A stretch of DNA of 64,000 nt. Origin: Lachnospiraceae bacterium. GTDB lineage: Bacteria > Bacillota > Clostridia > Lachnospirales > Lachnospiraceae. The first letter of the stretch is position 1; each line of letters opens with the position of its first letter. Location of the stretch: positions 23,886-87,885 of the forward strand of contig JAGBKB010000061.1 in NCBI GenBank assembly GCA_017934175.1. Reading direction: 5' to 3'. Below are positions 34,428 through 42,470 of this stretch, in pieces. The notes beneath the pieces are model-generated. The model worked only from the letters and a program-made list of their open reading frames with translations, was not told the DNA's origin and ran no database searches. Both the position numbers and the translations under genes were made by a program.

Positions 34428-34673
34428 ATGAGTTATATATTAAATTGTGAAAATTCAAATATTGCAATAGAGATACTGAATGAATTGAGAGATCAAGGTA
34501 TTAATGCACGTGTAGTTCCCACACCATCATCTATCATAAATGGCTGTGGGTTATCATTAGTAATTAAGAGTGAAGCAGATTTTGAAAAAACTAATAAGTA
34601 TAGTGACAAATTTATCGCTTATCAGTTTACTAAAAGTATAAATCGAAAGATAGAATATAAGAAATTAAAATAG
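34428..34673 (+). CDS. DUF3343 putative Se/S carrier-like protein (copy 2)
   Basis: The 81-residue protein has the typical DUF3343 sequence: an N-terminal strand with N-C-E-N-S, a helix, V-V-P-T-P-S-S-I and the conserved N-G-C-G-L-S-L motif near residue 43. It lies 60 bases after saoD with a weak ribosome binding site. The C-terminal Y-K-K-L-K tail is basic. It is closer in form to copy 3 (43159) than to the longer copy 1. Confidence 0.85.
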   Translation: MSYILNCENSNIAIEILNELRDQGINARVVPTPSSIINGCGLSLVIKSEADFEKTNKYSDKFIAYQFTKSINRKIEYKKLK

Positions 34674-34783
34674 AAAACATTAAAATTATACAAAGTTTTA
34701 TAAAATAAGGATCCGAAAAGATATTTTTGCATCCTTTAAAAATATTTATAAACAAAATAATTAGTTTTTTAGGAGGATTGTTC

Positions 34784-35314
34784 ATGGATTTTAAACCAAG
34801 AGTTACTGAAGTTGATTTACACAAAGTTCAGATGGATGCTGAACAAGCATATAAGGATGGATTCTTTTGCTGCGAAGCAGTTCTTGAATCTATTATGCTT
34901 AATTTTAATTTAGATGTTCCACACGAATTGATTCGTATGACATCTGCAATGTCTATAGGAGCAGGAAGAAGCGGTTGCATGTGTGGTGCTGTAAATGGTG
35001 GAATAGCAGCACTTGGATTGCTATTTGGCAGAGATGAGAAGAGAGGACCAAAAGACCCAGAAGTTAATAAATGTATGGGATTCTCTAAAGAACTTAGAGA
35101 TTGGTTTGAGGCAAATAATGGTAAGAAAGCAACATGCTGCCGTGTATTAACAAGAGAGTTTAATATGGCAGAAGGTGAGCACAAAAAACAATGTATATAT
35201 TTTACAGGTCTTTGTGCTTGGAAAGTTGGAGAAATAGTTGCTCGTGAGTTTGGCATAAAAACAATTAATCCAAATGTAACACTGAAGACAAGGGAGGAAT
35301 TATATGCTGCTTAA
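34784..35314 (+). CDS. C_GCAxxG_C_C family redox protein
   Basis: The 176-residue soluble protein has the cysteine pattern that names the family. First comes F-C-C-E-A-V near residue 28, then the G-C-M-C-G-A-V-N-G-G core near 66. Later come A-T-C-C-R-V and C-I-Y-F-T-G-L-C-A-W. The cysteines probably bind an iron-sulfur cluster or act in thiol redox chemistry. I chose the ATG at 34784, which follows AGGAGG; the longer in-frame form lacks a site. A hairpin (AAGGAT with ATCCTT, 34707-34737) lies upstream. The end overlaps the transporter start by 11 bases. Confidence 0.85.
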   Translation: MDFKPRVTEVDLHKVQMDAEQAYKDGFFCCEAVLESIMLNFNLDVPHELIRMTSAMSIGAGRSGCMCGAVNGGIAALGLLFGRDEKRGPKDPEVNKCMGFSKELRDWFEANNGKKATCCRVLTREFNMAEGEHKKQCIYFTGLCAWKVGEIVAREFGIKTINPNVTLKTREELYAA

Positions 35315-36236
35315 AAAAACACCACTTCCATTTTGTGGAGTAGCCTTAGGTCTTGCTGCACTTGGAAATCTTTTATCTACATATCCAAATGGAGCAATGA
35401 TAAAAAATGTGTGTGGAGTTATCTCTGCACTTATACTTATATGGTTATTCATAAAGTTTGTTACTAATTTTAAAGCCTTTCAAGAAGAGATTAAAAATCC
35501 AATAATGGGTAGTATTATTGGAACATATTGTATGGCACTTATGATACTTGGTGGTTATAAGTGGCCAAATGCTGAAGTCGGTAAAGTAATTTGGTTTATT
35601 GGACTTATTTTACATGTGATTTTGATAATTTACTTTACAAAAGAATTTGTTTTAAAATTCGGCATTAAAAAAGTATTTACAAGTTGGTATATCGTATATG
35701 TAGGAATAGTAGCAATGAATATCAACTGTGTTGATTTTGGTATGCAAGATTTAGGTAAAATAGTATTCTGGTTTGGATTTGCATCTACTATTGTACTATT
35801 AGTATTAGTTACATATAGATATTTGATAATTAAAGATTTTATGCCACCTGCTATACCACTTTTCTGTATCTATACAGCACCTGTATCACTTTGTCTTGCA
35901 GGATACATGAATACATTTACTCCTCCAGAACCAAGTTTAATATACTTTATGTTAGTTTTATCACTATTTATATATTTGGTTGTAATTATAAATATACCAA
36001 GATTTTTAGTTATGCCTTTTTATCCAAGTTATGCAGCATTTACATTCCCTATGGTTATAAGTGCTATTGCAGTTAAACTTACAACTGCAAAATTTTTAAC
36101 AAGTAGTAATCCTGCTCTTGCAGGTACAAGTAAAATGATATTCACTGCACAAACATGGATTGCAGCCATATTAGTTGCATATACTCTCGTAAGATACATT
36201 ATGTTTATTGCGATTTCAGAAGAAGCAAATAAGTAG
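35304..36236 (+). CDS. TDT family (SLAC1/TehA-like) transporter
   Basis: The 310-residue membrane protein has ten hydrophobic helices and the TDT opening motif L-P-F-C-G-V-A-L-G-L-A-A-L-G-N-L. Relatives include the SLAC1 anion channel, TehA, malate transporters and the Ssu1 sulfite exporter. Here it overlaps the C_GCAxxG_C_C gene and is followed after 8 bases by a ferredoxin gene. Export of an oxyanion such as sulfite or selenite would fit the island but is inference. Confidence 0.88.
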   Translation: MLLKKTPLPFCGVALGLAALGNLLSTYPNGAMIKNVCGVISALILIWLFIKFVTNFKAFQEEIKNPIMGSIIGTYCMALMILGGYKWPNAEVGKVIWFIGLILHVILIIYFTKEFVLKFGIKKVFTSWYIVYVGIVAMNINCVDFGMQDLGKIVFWFGFASTIVLLVLVTYRYLIIKDFMPPAIPLFCIYTAPVSLCLAGYMNTFTPPEPSLIYFMLVLSLFIYLVVIINIPRFLVMPFYPSYAAFTFPMVISAIAVKLTTAKFLTSSNPALAGTSKMIFTAQTWIAAILVAYTLVRYIMFIAISEEANK

Positions 36237-36244
36237 GAGGAATT

Positions 36245-36439
36245 ATGAAACCAGTAATAGATAGAACTTTTTGTATTGGTTGTGGTCGTTGTGTAAATGT
36301 ATGCCCTGAAGTATTTAGATGGGAACCAGTAATTCTTGCTAAGGCTGAAGTGTATGCTGATGTGACAGATGCAGTGAAGACTAAAGTAGAAAATGCAGCA
36401 AAAGTTTGTCAGACACAGGCTATAACAATAGAGCAGTAG
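36245..36439 (+). CDS. Single-cluster ferredoxin
   Basis: The 64-residue protein has C-I-G-C-G-R-C-V-N-V-C-P and a distal V-C-Q-T-Q-A-I cysteine: one [4Fe-4S] cluster of the monocluster bacterial type. GGAGG precedes the ATG. It probably gives electrons to the neighbouring redox proteins, but its partner is not shown. Confidence 0.93.
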   Translation: MKPVIDRTFCIGCGRCVNVCPEVFRWEPVILAKAEVYADVTDAVKTKVENAAKVCQTQAITIEQ

Positions 36440-36444
36440 AATTA

Positions 36445-36474
36445 GGATTATATGGTGTCAGAGCCATATAGTCC
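36445..36474 (+). promoter_or_regulatory. Hairpin in the leader of the second ABC operon
   Basis: A 12-bp stem (GGATTATATGGT with GCCATATAGTCC, two G-U pairs, 6-base loop) sits just before GAAAGGAG at about 36477. It is not followed by a T run, so it is more likely a regulatory or stabilising element than a terminator. Confidence 0.45.
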
Positions 36475-36498
36475 TTTGAAAGGAGACTATATACATCT

Positions 36499-37287
36499 TT
36501 GAACGATTTTATATTAAAAAACATTTCATTTTCATATCCTAATTCAGATAAGTTAGTGATTGACAATATAAGTACAAATATAAGTAATGGTGAATTTGTG
36601 TGTGTCCTTGGAAAATCTGGATGTGGGAAAAGCACCTTACTTAAACTTTTTGCAGGACTCAATATTCCAAGTAAAGGTGAGTTGTTATTTGAAGATAATA
36701 TAATAAAATCAGCAAGTCTTGATAGGGGAGTAGTATTCCAAGACTATGGGTTATTCCCTTGGATGACTGCTGGTGAAAATATTATGCTCGCTTTAAAGCA
36801 AAGATATAGAAATAGAAATGTGAATGAACTAAAAGAAATTGCTATTGATTCACTTAAGCAAGTAGGACTTGATGATAAAGTCTATAATACTTTACCAAAA
36901 TATTTATCTGGTGGTATGCAACAAAGAGTTGCGATTGCACAGGTTTTAAGTGTAAATCCAAAAGTATTTCTTATGGATGAGCCATTTGGTGCTCTTGATG
37001 CAGTTACAAGGGCAAAACTTCAAGATTTGATTTTAGAACTTTGGAATAAAAATGAAGTTAAAAAGACAGTAATATTTATAACTCATGATGTAGATGAAGC
37101 AATATATCTTGCAAATAGAATAATAGTGCTCGGACAATCACCAAGTAAAATAATATATGATAAAAAAATTAGCCTAAATGAAAAAACAAGCAGAGAAAAC
37201 TTGTATACTGATGAAAAAATGATGCTGCTTAGGAATGAATTAATACAAATTATCAATAAAGATATAAGTGAAAAGACATTGATGTAA
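36499..37287 (+). CDS. ABC transporter ATP-binding protein (SsuB/TauB-like), second system
   Basis: The 262-residue ATPase has Walker A G-K-S-G-C-G-K-S-T, Q-loop F-Q-D-Y-G-L-F-P-W, signature L-S-G-G-M-Q-Q-R, Walker B V-F-L-M-D-E-P and T-H-D-V. The best start is TTG 36499, about 14 bases after GAAAGGAG; no ATG is available at the right place. Together with the lipoprotein at 37372 and the permease at 38585 it makes a complete importer paralogous to the sao ABC set. Confidence 0.92.
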   Translation: MNDFILKNISFSYPNSDKLVIDNISTNISNGEFVCVLGKSGCGKSTLLKLFAGLNIPSKGELLFEDNIIKSASLDRGVVFQDYGLFPWMTAGENIMLALKQRYRNRNVNELKEIAIDSLKQVGLDDKVYNTLPKYLSGGMQQRVAIAQVLSVNPKVFLMDEPFGALDAVTRAKLQDLILELWNKNEVKKTVIFITHDVDEAIYLANRIIVLGQSPSKIIYDKKISLNEKTSRENLYTDEKMMLLRNELIQIINKDISEKTLM

Positions 37288-37324
37288 GATTATAAGCATA
37301 AAATGCATATAATAATAAAAATAA

Positions 37325-37371
37325 AGGAGGAATATAATCAACAATACATAAGTTGATTATGCTAAAAAGAT
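37325..37371 (+). promoter_or_regulatory. Ribosome binding site separated from its ATG by a 9-bp hairpin
   Basis: AGGAGG (37325-37330) is 41 bases before ATG 37372. Between them is a perfect 9-bp stem, ATAATCAAC (37334-37342) with GTTGATTAT (37352-37360), then GCTAAAAAGAT. This is the same layout as at 33998-34035. Confidence 0.6.
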
Positions 37372-38457
37372 ATGAAAAAGTTATTATTCGTAAGTATTTG
37401 TTTAGCAATGCTTACAACTGCATGTGGTAGTAAGACAACACCAGTTGCAGAGAAACCAGTTGAAACAACAGTTGCTACTGAAACAAAAAAGGAAAATACA
37501 GTAGTTCGCTGGAACTATGGTTCAAGTGGAAATGTACTTGTAACTATTGCAGAAGAAAAAGGTTATTTCGATGAAGTTGGTATAACTATTAAACCAGTTG
37601 CAGCCACAGCAGTTTTAAATGCACTTGGACTTTTATCAGCAAATCAAGTTGATATAGTTTCAAATGCCGGAACAAGTAATCCACTTCAACAAATAGCAGC
37701 AGGAAATGATTTTACTATATTTGGTGGACATATGGTAAATGGTGCTATGCCAGTAGTAGCAAAAAAAGGAACAGAGTGGAAGGGTGTAGAAAGTTTAGTT
37801 GGAGAAAAAGTTGCTATAAATCCAAGTTACTTTGCATTCCCAGGTGCACTTATGGAAAAAGGTTATGATGACCCACTTCATCAAGTAGAATGGGTTACCT
37901 TTGGTACATATGATGATGCACTTGCTGCTGTACAAAGAGGAGAAGTTAAGTATGCTCTTATGGGAACAGAAAAGAATTATCCATTATCACAAATGGATGA
38001 TATAGAGATAGTATCATGGCATAGTGAAGTTATGCCAAACTATAGTTGTTGCCGTATGGAGTGCCAAACAAGTTATCTTAAAGAAAATCCTGATGTTATA
38101 AAGAGAATTATAAAAGCACTTCTTAGAGCACAAAGTTATTATGAGACTCATAAAGATGAAGCAATCACACTTCATGCTGCAAAGATTAAAGCCGAGCCAG
38201 AATTCGTGGCTGCATATATGAATAATGAACATTATCTTGTATCAGCAGACCCACTTAGAAATCAAGTAAAGAGGGCTTGGGGTATCCTTGACAAAACTGG
38301 ATTTTTAGATGCAAATGCAAAAAACATCAATATTGATGAGCATATAAATACCTCAATATATGAGGAAGCACTTAAAGAAGCAAAATCTGAATATGGTTCA
38401 GAGAATCCAACTTTTTACGAAAAGATGGAAAAATTCTTTAATGAAAATGACAGATAA
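37372..38457 (+). CDS. ABC transporter substrate-binding lipoprotein, second system
   Basis: The 361-residue protein has a lipoprotein signal with lipobox T-T-A-C18, a Pro/Thr/Glu linker, and an SsuA/TauA-like binding fold (Y-F-D-E-V-G-I-T-I, V-D-I-V-S-N-A-G-T). It carries N-Y-S-C-C-R-M-E-C-Q near residue 224, again adjacent cysteines where sulfonate binders have none. The ligand may be thiophilic. Translation begins behind the hairpin described at 37325-37371. Confidence 0.9.
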   Translation: MKKLLFVSICLAMLTTACGSKTTPVAEKPVETTVATETKKENTVVRWNYGSSGNVLVTIAEEKGYFDEVGITIKPVAATAVLNALGLLSANQVDIVSNAGTSNPLQQIAAGNDFTIFGGHMVNGAMPVVAKKGTEWKGVESLVGEKVAINPSYFAFPGALMEKGYDDPLHQVEWVTFGTYDDALAAVQRGEVKYALMGTEKNYPLSQMDDIEIVSWHSEVMPNYSCCRMECQTSYLKENPDVIKRIIKALLRAQSYYETHKDEAITLHAAKIKAEPEFVAAYMNNEHYLVSADPLRNQVKRAWGILDKTGFLDANAKNINIDEHINTSIYEEALKEAKSEYGSENPTFYEKMEKFFNENDR

Positions 38458-38475
38458 GATTTTTTCATAAAAGAG

Positions 38476-38541
38476 ATTTCTTATGAAATCTCAACTCCAA
38501 AAAATGTTGGTTAAGGTATAAGGCAAGTCCTTATACCTTGG
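38476..38541 (+). repeat. Two strong hairpins between lipoprotein and permease genes
   Basis: GAGATTTC/GAAATCTC (8 bp, loop TTAT, near 38476-38495) and AAGGTATAAGG/CCTTATACCTT (11 bp, loop CAAGT, near 38514-38540). Neither has a T run directly after it. Such stems after a binding-protein gene commonly protect the upstream mRNA and raise its level over the permease. Confidence 0.55.
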
Positions 38542-38584
38542 TCAACAGATTTGATAAAAAAATAATTTATGGAAGATAAAACAA

Positions 38585-39343
38585 ATGAACAAAGTTAGAA
38601 ATAATGTAATCAAATATAGTATTACAGTTTTTATATTTTTGTTATTGATATTTATTTATTATTATACAACTGAAAATAATATTGCTAATCCATACTTTTT
38701 TCCAAAAATTAGTAAGATAATGAAAGCATTTAATGATAGTAAAGACCAGATGTTAGAAAATCTTATTGCTTCTTTTAAACTTGTAATTCCATCAATATTT
38801 GTTTCGTTGATAGTTGGCATAGGAATAGGAACAATTATGGGACTTAATGAGTGGGTTAGAGATTCATTACACCCTATTATTTATGCGTTTTCAGTAATAC
38901 CTTCAATTTTGTTATCACCATTTGTATTGTTTTTATCACCAAATATTACTATAGCATCAATAATTCTTATAGTATACAATACTTTATGGGCAACTCTTTT
39001 TGCAACAATTACTGGTATAATGACTATTGATAAAAGATATCTTGATAAGTCAAAAACACTGCAATTAAATGGTTTTAAAAAGTTTTTTAGAGTTATTCTT
39101 CCTGCCGCAAGTCCATCAATAGTGGCTGGGTTTATTAATTCTTTAAGAAGTACCTTTGTTATGCTTGTCTTTGCAGAGATGTATGGTGCACAAAGTGGTA
39201 TGGGTTATTTTGTACGTATAAACTCTGAATATGGATTGTATGACAAAGTATGGTGTGGCTTTATATTTTTAGTGATTGTACTTGTTATAGTTATGCAATT
39301 ATTTGAATTATTAAAAAAATATATTTTAAGATGGACAATGTAG
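38585..39343 (+). CDS. ABC transporter permease, second system
   Basis: The 252-residue permease has an N-terminal helix, five further helices and the cytoplasmic loop before I-L-P-A-A-S-P-S. Its helix after the loop reads V-M-L-V-F-A-E-M-Y-G-A-Q-S-G-M-G, aligning with the segment of the sao permease in which TGA replaces the residue before A-E. Here that residue is phenylalanine, so this gene needs no recoding. It follows the lipoprotein by 127 bases containing two hairpins. Confidence 0.9.
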   Translation: MNKVRNNVIKYSITVFIFLLLIFIYYYTTENNIANPYFFPKISKIMKAFNDSKDQMLENLIASFKLVIPSIFVSLIVGIGIGTIMGLNEWVRDSLHPIIYAFSVIPSILLSPFVLFLSPNITIASIILIVYNTLWATLFATITGIMTIDKRYLDKSKTLQLNGFKKFFRVILPAASPSIVAGFINSLRSTFVMLVFAEMYGAQSGMGYFVRINSEYGLYDKVWCGFIFLVIVLVIVMQLFELLKKYILRWTM

Positions 39344-39353
39344 ATTCTTTGAT

Positions 39354-40544
39354 ATGATTAATTTTGATAAAATAATTGATAGAAGTAATAGAGGTGCAAG
39401 AAAAATTGATTATCCACTTTCTTTAGGTGAAAGTATTGACACAATAAAGATGTGGATTGCAGATATGGATTTTGAGACAGCACCTTGTGTTAAAGATGCA
39501 CTAAAAGATTTGATTGATTATGGTGTGTTTGGTTATACAGATTTTGATAATAAATATTTTGATTCAGTAATTAATTGGTTTCATAAAAGATATAATTTTG
39601 AAGTAAAAAGGGATGAGATAGTTAGAACTCCTGGGGTAATATTTGCACTTGCTATGGCAGTAAAGGCATTTTCAAAAAAGAATGAAAGTGTACTCATATT
39701 CAATCCAGAGTATGTCGCATTTAGAGAAGTAACATATCTTAATGAAAGAAATATAATAGAATCAAATTTTAAATTAGAAAATAATAAATATTATATAGAT
39801 TATGATGATGTAGAGAAAAAGATTAAAGAAAATAATGTCAAGATACTTATGTTTTGTAGCCCCTTTAATCCATGTGGAAGAGTGTGGGACAAAGAAGAAC
39901 TAATAAAATTAGCAAAAATATGTGTTGATAATAATGTTATAATAGTTAGTGATGAAATACATATGGACTTTGTCTGGGGAGAAAATAAACATATTATATT
40001 TTTAGATGCGTTAAAAGATAATAAGGAATTATATGAAAAAGCAAAAAAATTAACAATAATAAATACATCGGCAAGCAAAACATTTAATTTGGCAGGTTTG
40101 CAAGTTGCAAATACGATAGTTAAAGACACTGCTTTAAAAGAAAAAATTGAATCAGAAATTGGAAAAACTGGTTATCATAGAATTTCCCAACCTGCCCAAG
40201 TAGCACTTATGGCTGCATATACTGAAGAGGGTTATTCTTGGGTATGCGAATTAAAAGAATATATTTATAATAATATATTATTTGTAAAAGATTATATTAA
40301 GAAAAATATTCCTAAAATCAATGTTATTGAAACTGAAGGAACTTATCTTATGTGGCTTGATTTTAGGGGATATGGTTTAAATGATGATGAATTGCAAAAG
40401 AAACTTATAAATGAAGCAAAAGTTCATCTTGATAACGGGCTAAAGTTTGGCTCACTTGGGAATGGATTTATGAGAATGAATATTGCTACAAGTAGAAAAA
40501 ATATTGAGCAAGCACTAATTAGAATAAAAGATATTTTTAAGTAA
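39354..40544 (+). CDS. PatB/MalY-type C-S lyase (PLP aminotransferase fold)
   Basis: The 396-residue protein resembles PatB/MalY, with N-terminal W-I-A-D-M-D-F, the nucleotide-fold segment C-S-P-F-N-P-C-G-R-V-W, S-D-E-I-H-M-D and the PLP lysine in S-A-S-K-T-F-N-L-A-G. These enzymes cleave C-S (and often C-Se) bonds in cystathionine or cysteine conjugates, releasing a thiol or selenol, pyruvate and ammonia. Placed right behind an ABC importer, it may process the imported compound. It starts 10 bases after the permease without its own clear ribosome binding site. Confidence 0.9.
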   Translation: MINFDKIIDRSNRGARKIDYPLSLGESIDTIKMWIADMDFETAPCVKDALKDLIDYGVFGYTDFDNKYFDSVINWFHKRYNFEVKRDEIVRTPGVIFALAMAVKAFSKKNESVLIFNPEYVAFREVTYLNERNIIESNFKLENNKYYIDYDDVEKKIKENNVKILMFCSPFNPCGRVWDKEELIKLAKICVDNNVIIVSDEIHMDFVWGENKHIIFLDALKDNKELYEKAKKLTIINTSASKTFNLAGLQVANTIVKDTALKEKIESEIGKTGYHRISQPAQVALMAAYTEEGYSWVCELKEYIYNNILFVKDYIKKNIPKINVIETEGTYLMWLDFRGYGLNDDELQKKLINEAKVHLDNGLKFGSLGNGFMRMNIATSRKNIEQALIRIKDIFK

Positions 40545-40569
40545 TAATATAATTGTGAAAGGAGTATTT

Positions 40570-41718
40570 ATGTCTGAAATTTTATCATTGCCAAAAAGAT
40601 TTGAAGAGTTTACTGATGCCAGAAAAAATGGTTTCTTAAAAGTAAAAGAATTAAAGGAAAGCGGTAAAAAGGTTGCTGGTATATTTTGTACTTTTACTCC
40701 ACAAGAGATTTTAGATGCTGCAGGATTTGTATCAGTAAGTTTATGTGGCATGAGTGCTGAAACTATCCCAGATGCAGAAGTAGATTTACCTAAAAATCTA
40801 TGCCCACTTATAAAATCAAGTTATGGATTTTATGTATCAGATAAGTGTCCATATACTTACTTTTCAGATTTAATTGTAGGTGAAACAACTTGTGATGGTA
40901 AAAAGAAAATGTATGAACTCATGGGCAAAGGGAAGAAGACTTTTATACTTCACTTACCACAAAGTGAAGATGAATTTGAAATTGAGAATTGGGCAAATGA
41001 GTTAAGAAGATTTAAGGATTTTATTGAAAAAGAATACGGTGTAAGAATAACTGAAGAAAAATTAAGAGAAGCAGCAAAACTTCGTAATGTTGAACGTATA
41101 GAAAGAAGAAAGTTGATGGAAGTTCAAAAGCAAAATCCTGCACCTGCTTTGGGGATTGATTTATATAAAACTATGGATGGAGTAGGATTCTTATTTGATG
41201 AGCAAGTGAGAATTGATAAGTTAAAAGGACTTAGAGAACAAATAGAGGCAGAAAACAATTATAAACAGAATGAAGGGAAAAAAAGAATATTAGTGACTGG
41301 CTGTCCTATAGGAGGTGTGCTTGATAAAACAGTAGGTGCTATAGAAAAAAGTAATGGCAATGTTGTTTGTTTCGAAAATTGTGCAGGACTTAAAGCATGT
41401 CTTAGACTTGTAGATGAAAACTCACCTGATATTATTTATGCTATTGCAAAAAGGTATTTAAGTATTGGCTGCGCAGTCATGGCACCTGATAATACAAGAA
41501 TGAAAAATCTTAGGGAATTAGTAAAAGAATTTCAAGTAGATGGTGTAATAAATGTTACTCTTCATGCATGTACAACTTATGATGTAGAGTCAAAACTTGT
41601 TTCTGACCTTATGAAAGAATTAAATATGCCATACATGTCAGTAGAATGTGATTATACACCTGGAGATGAAGGACAATTACTTACAAGGATACAAGCATTT
41701 ATAGAAATGTTAAAATAA
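40570..41718 (+). CDS. Double-cubane cluster protein / HgdB-like (second copy)
   Basis: The 382-residue protein is a paralogue of 25707-26981, with the same C-P-L-I-K and V-G-E-T-T-C-D-G-K-K-K-M-Y-E motifs. Later cysteines occur in T-G-C-P-I-G, F-E-N-C-A-G-L-K-A-C and H-A-C-T-T-Y. It has no activator gene of its own nearby, so it may share the one at 24879. The ATG at 40570 follows AAAGGAG; the in-frame GTG/ATG at 40555 would place that site inside the gene. It is followed by yedF after 23 bases. Confidence 0.9.
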   Translation: MSEILSLPKRFEEFTDARKNGFLKVKELKESGKKVAGIFCTFTPQEILDAAGFVSVSLCGMSAETIPDAEVDLPKNLCPLIKSSYGFYVSDKCPYTYFSDLIVGETTCDGKKKMYELMGKGKKTFILHLPQSEDEFEIENWANELRRFKDFIEKEYGVRITEEKLREAAKLRNVERIERRKLMEVQKQNPAPALGIDLYKTMDGVGFLFDEQVRIDKLKGLREQIEAENNYKQNEGKKRILVTGCPIGGVLDKTVGAIEKSNGNVVCFENCAGLKACLRLVDENSPDIIYAIAKRYLSIGCAVMAPDNTRMKNLRELVKEFQVDGVINVTLHACTTYDVESKLVSDLMKELNMPYMSVECDYTPGDEGQLLTRIQAFIEMLK

Positions 41719-41741
41719 TTATATTTTAGGAGGAATTAAAT

Positions 41742-42362
41742 ATGGTAAAAGTAAATGGAATGGGTAAAAATTGCCCTATACCACTCATTGAAACAAAAAA
41801 AGCAATTAAAGCACTTACAAGTCCAGACACAGTTGAAGTTATGGTAGATAATAACATGGCTGTAAAAAATATTACAAGATTTGCGACTGATAGTGGATAT
41901 GTTGTAAGTACAGAAAAAATTAGTGAAAAAGAGTTTAAATTAACTATTGAAGTAAAAGAAATTAAACCTGAAAGTGAAGGAAAAGCATTAGAATCTTGTG
42001 CTGCATGTGGTGCCACTGACAATACTGGAAACATAGTTATTGCTATTGGTTCAGAGAAGATGGGATGTGGAGATGAAAAACTTGGTAAGAATCTTATGAA
42101 GGCATTCTTATATTCAGTATCACAAGCAGAAGTTAGACCAAAAACTATATTATTCTTTAATGGTGGTGCCCATCTCACTTGTGAAGGTTCTCTATCGCTT
42201 GAAGATTTAAATAATCTTAAAGAGTTAGGAGTTGATATTAAGACTTGCGGTACATGTCTTGACTTTTATGGACTTAAAGATAAATTAAAAGTTGGTGATG
42301 TAACTAATATGTATGATATAGTGTCAACTATGGAGTCAGCAAGTTTAGTTATAAGACCATAA
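41742..42362 (+). CDS. yedF: Sulfurtransferase-like selenium metabolism protein YedF
   Basis: The 206-residue protein joins an N-terminal TusA domain (N-G-M-G-K-N-C-P-I-P-L) to a C-terminal DsrE-like domain (A-I-G-S-E-K-M-G-C-G, F-F-N-G-G, C-G-T-C-L-D-F-Y-G). This fusion is the form of YedF that tracks with selenium use in Bacteria. It probably accepts and passes on reduced selenium. AGGAGG precedes the ATG and a strong terminator follows, ending the operon. Confidence 0.95.
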   Translation: MVKVNGMGKNCPIPLIETKKAIKALTSPDTVEVMVDNNMAVKNITRFATDSGYVVSTEKISEKEFKLTIEVKEIKPESEGKALESCAACGATDNTGNIVIAIGSEKMGCGDEKLGKNLMKAFLYSVSQAEVRPKTILFFNGGAHLTCEGSLSLEDLNNLKELGVDIKTCGTCLDFYGLKDKLKVGDVTNMYDIVSTMESASLVIRP

Positions 42363-42377
42363 TTAATAATTATTATT

Positions 42378-42431
42378 GAGTGAATAATATTATATATGTC
42401 TAACTTTATAAATATTATTCACTCATTTTTT
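42378..42431 (+). terminator. Intrinsic terminator after yedF
   Basis: Perfect 14-bp stem (GAGTGAATAATATT 42378-42391 with 42411-42424) followed by A and seven T. Confidence 0.92.
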
Positions 42432-42433
42432 TA

Positions 42434-42462
42434 TTGTTTATAACTTTAAAATGTGATAGAAT
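42434..42462 (+). promoter_or_regulatory. Promoter giving a leaderless transcript of the TVP38-like gene
   Basis: TTGTTT (42434-42439), 17-base spacer, extended -10 TGATAGAAT with the hexamer at 42457-42462. The ATG at 42471 is 8 bases downstream, without a ribosome binding site. Confidence 0.55.
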
Positions 42463-42470
42463 AGTAAAGT

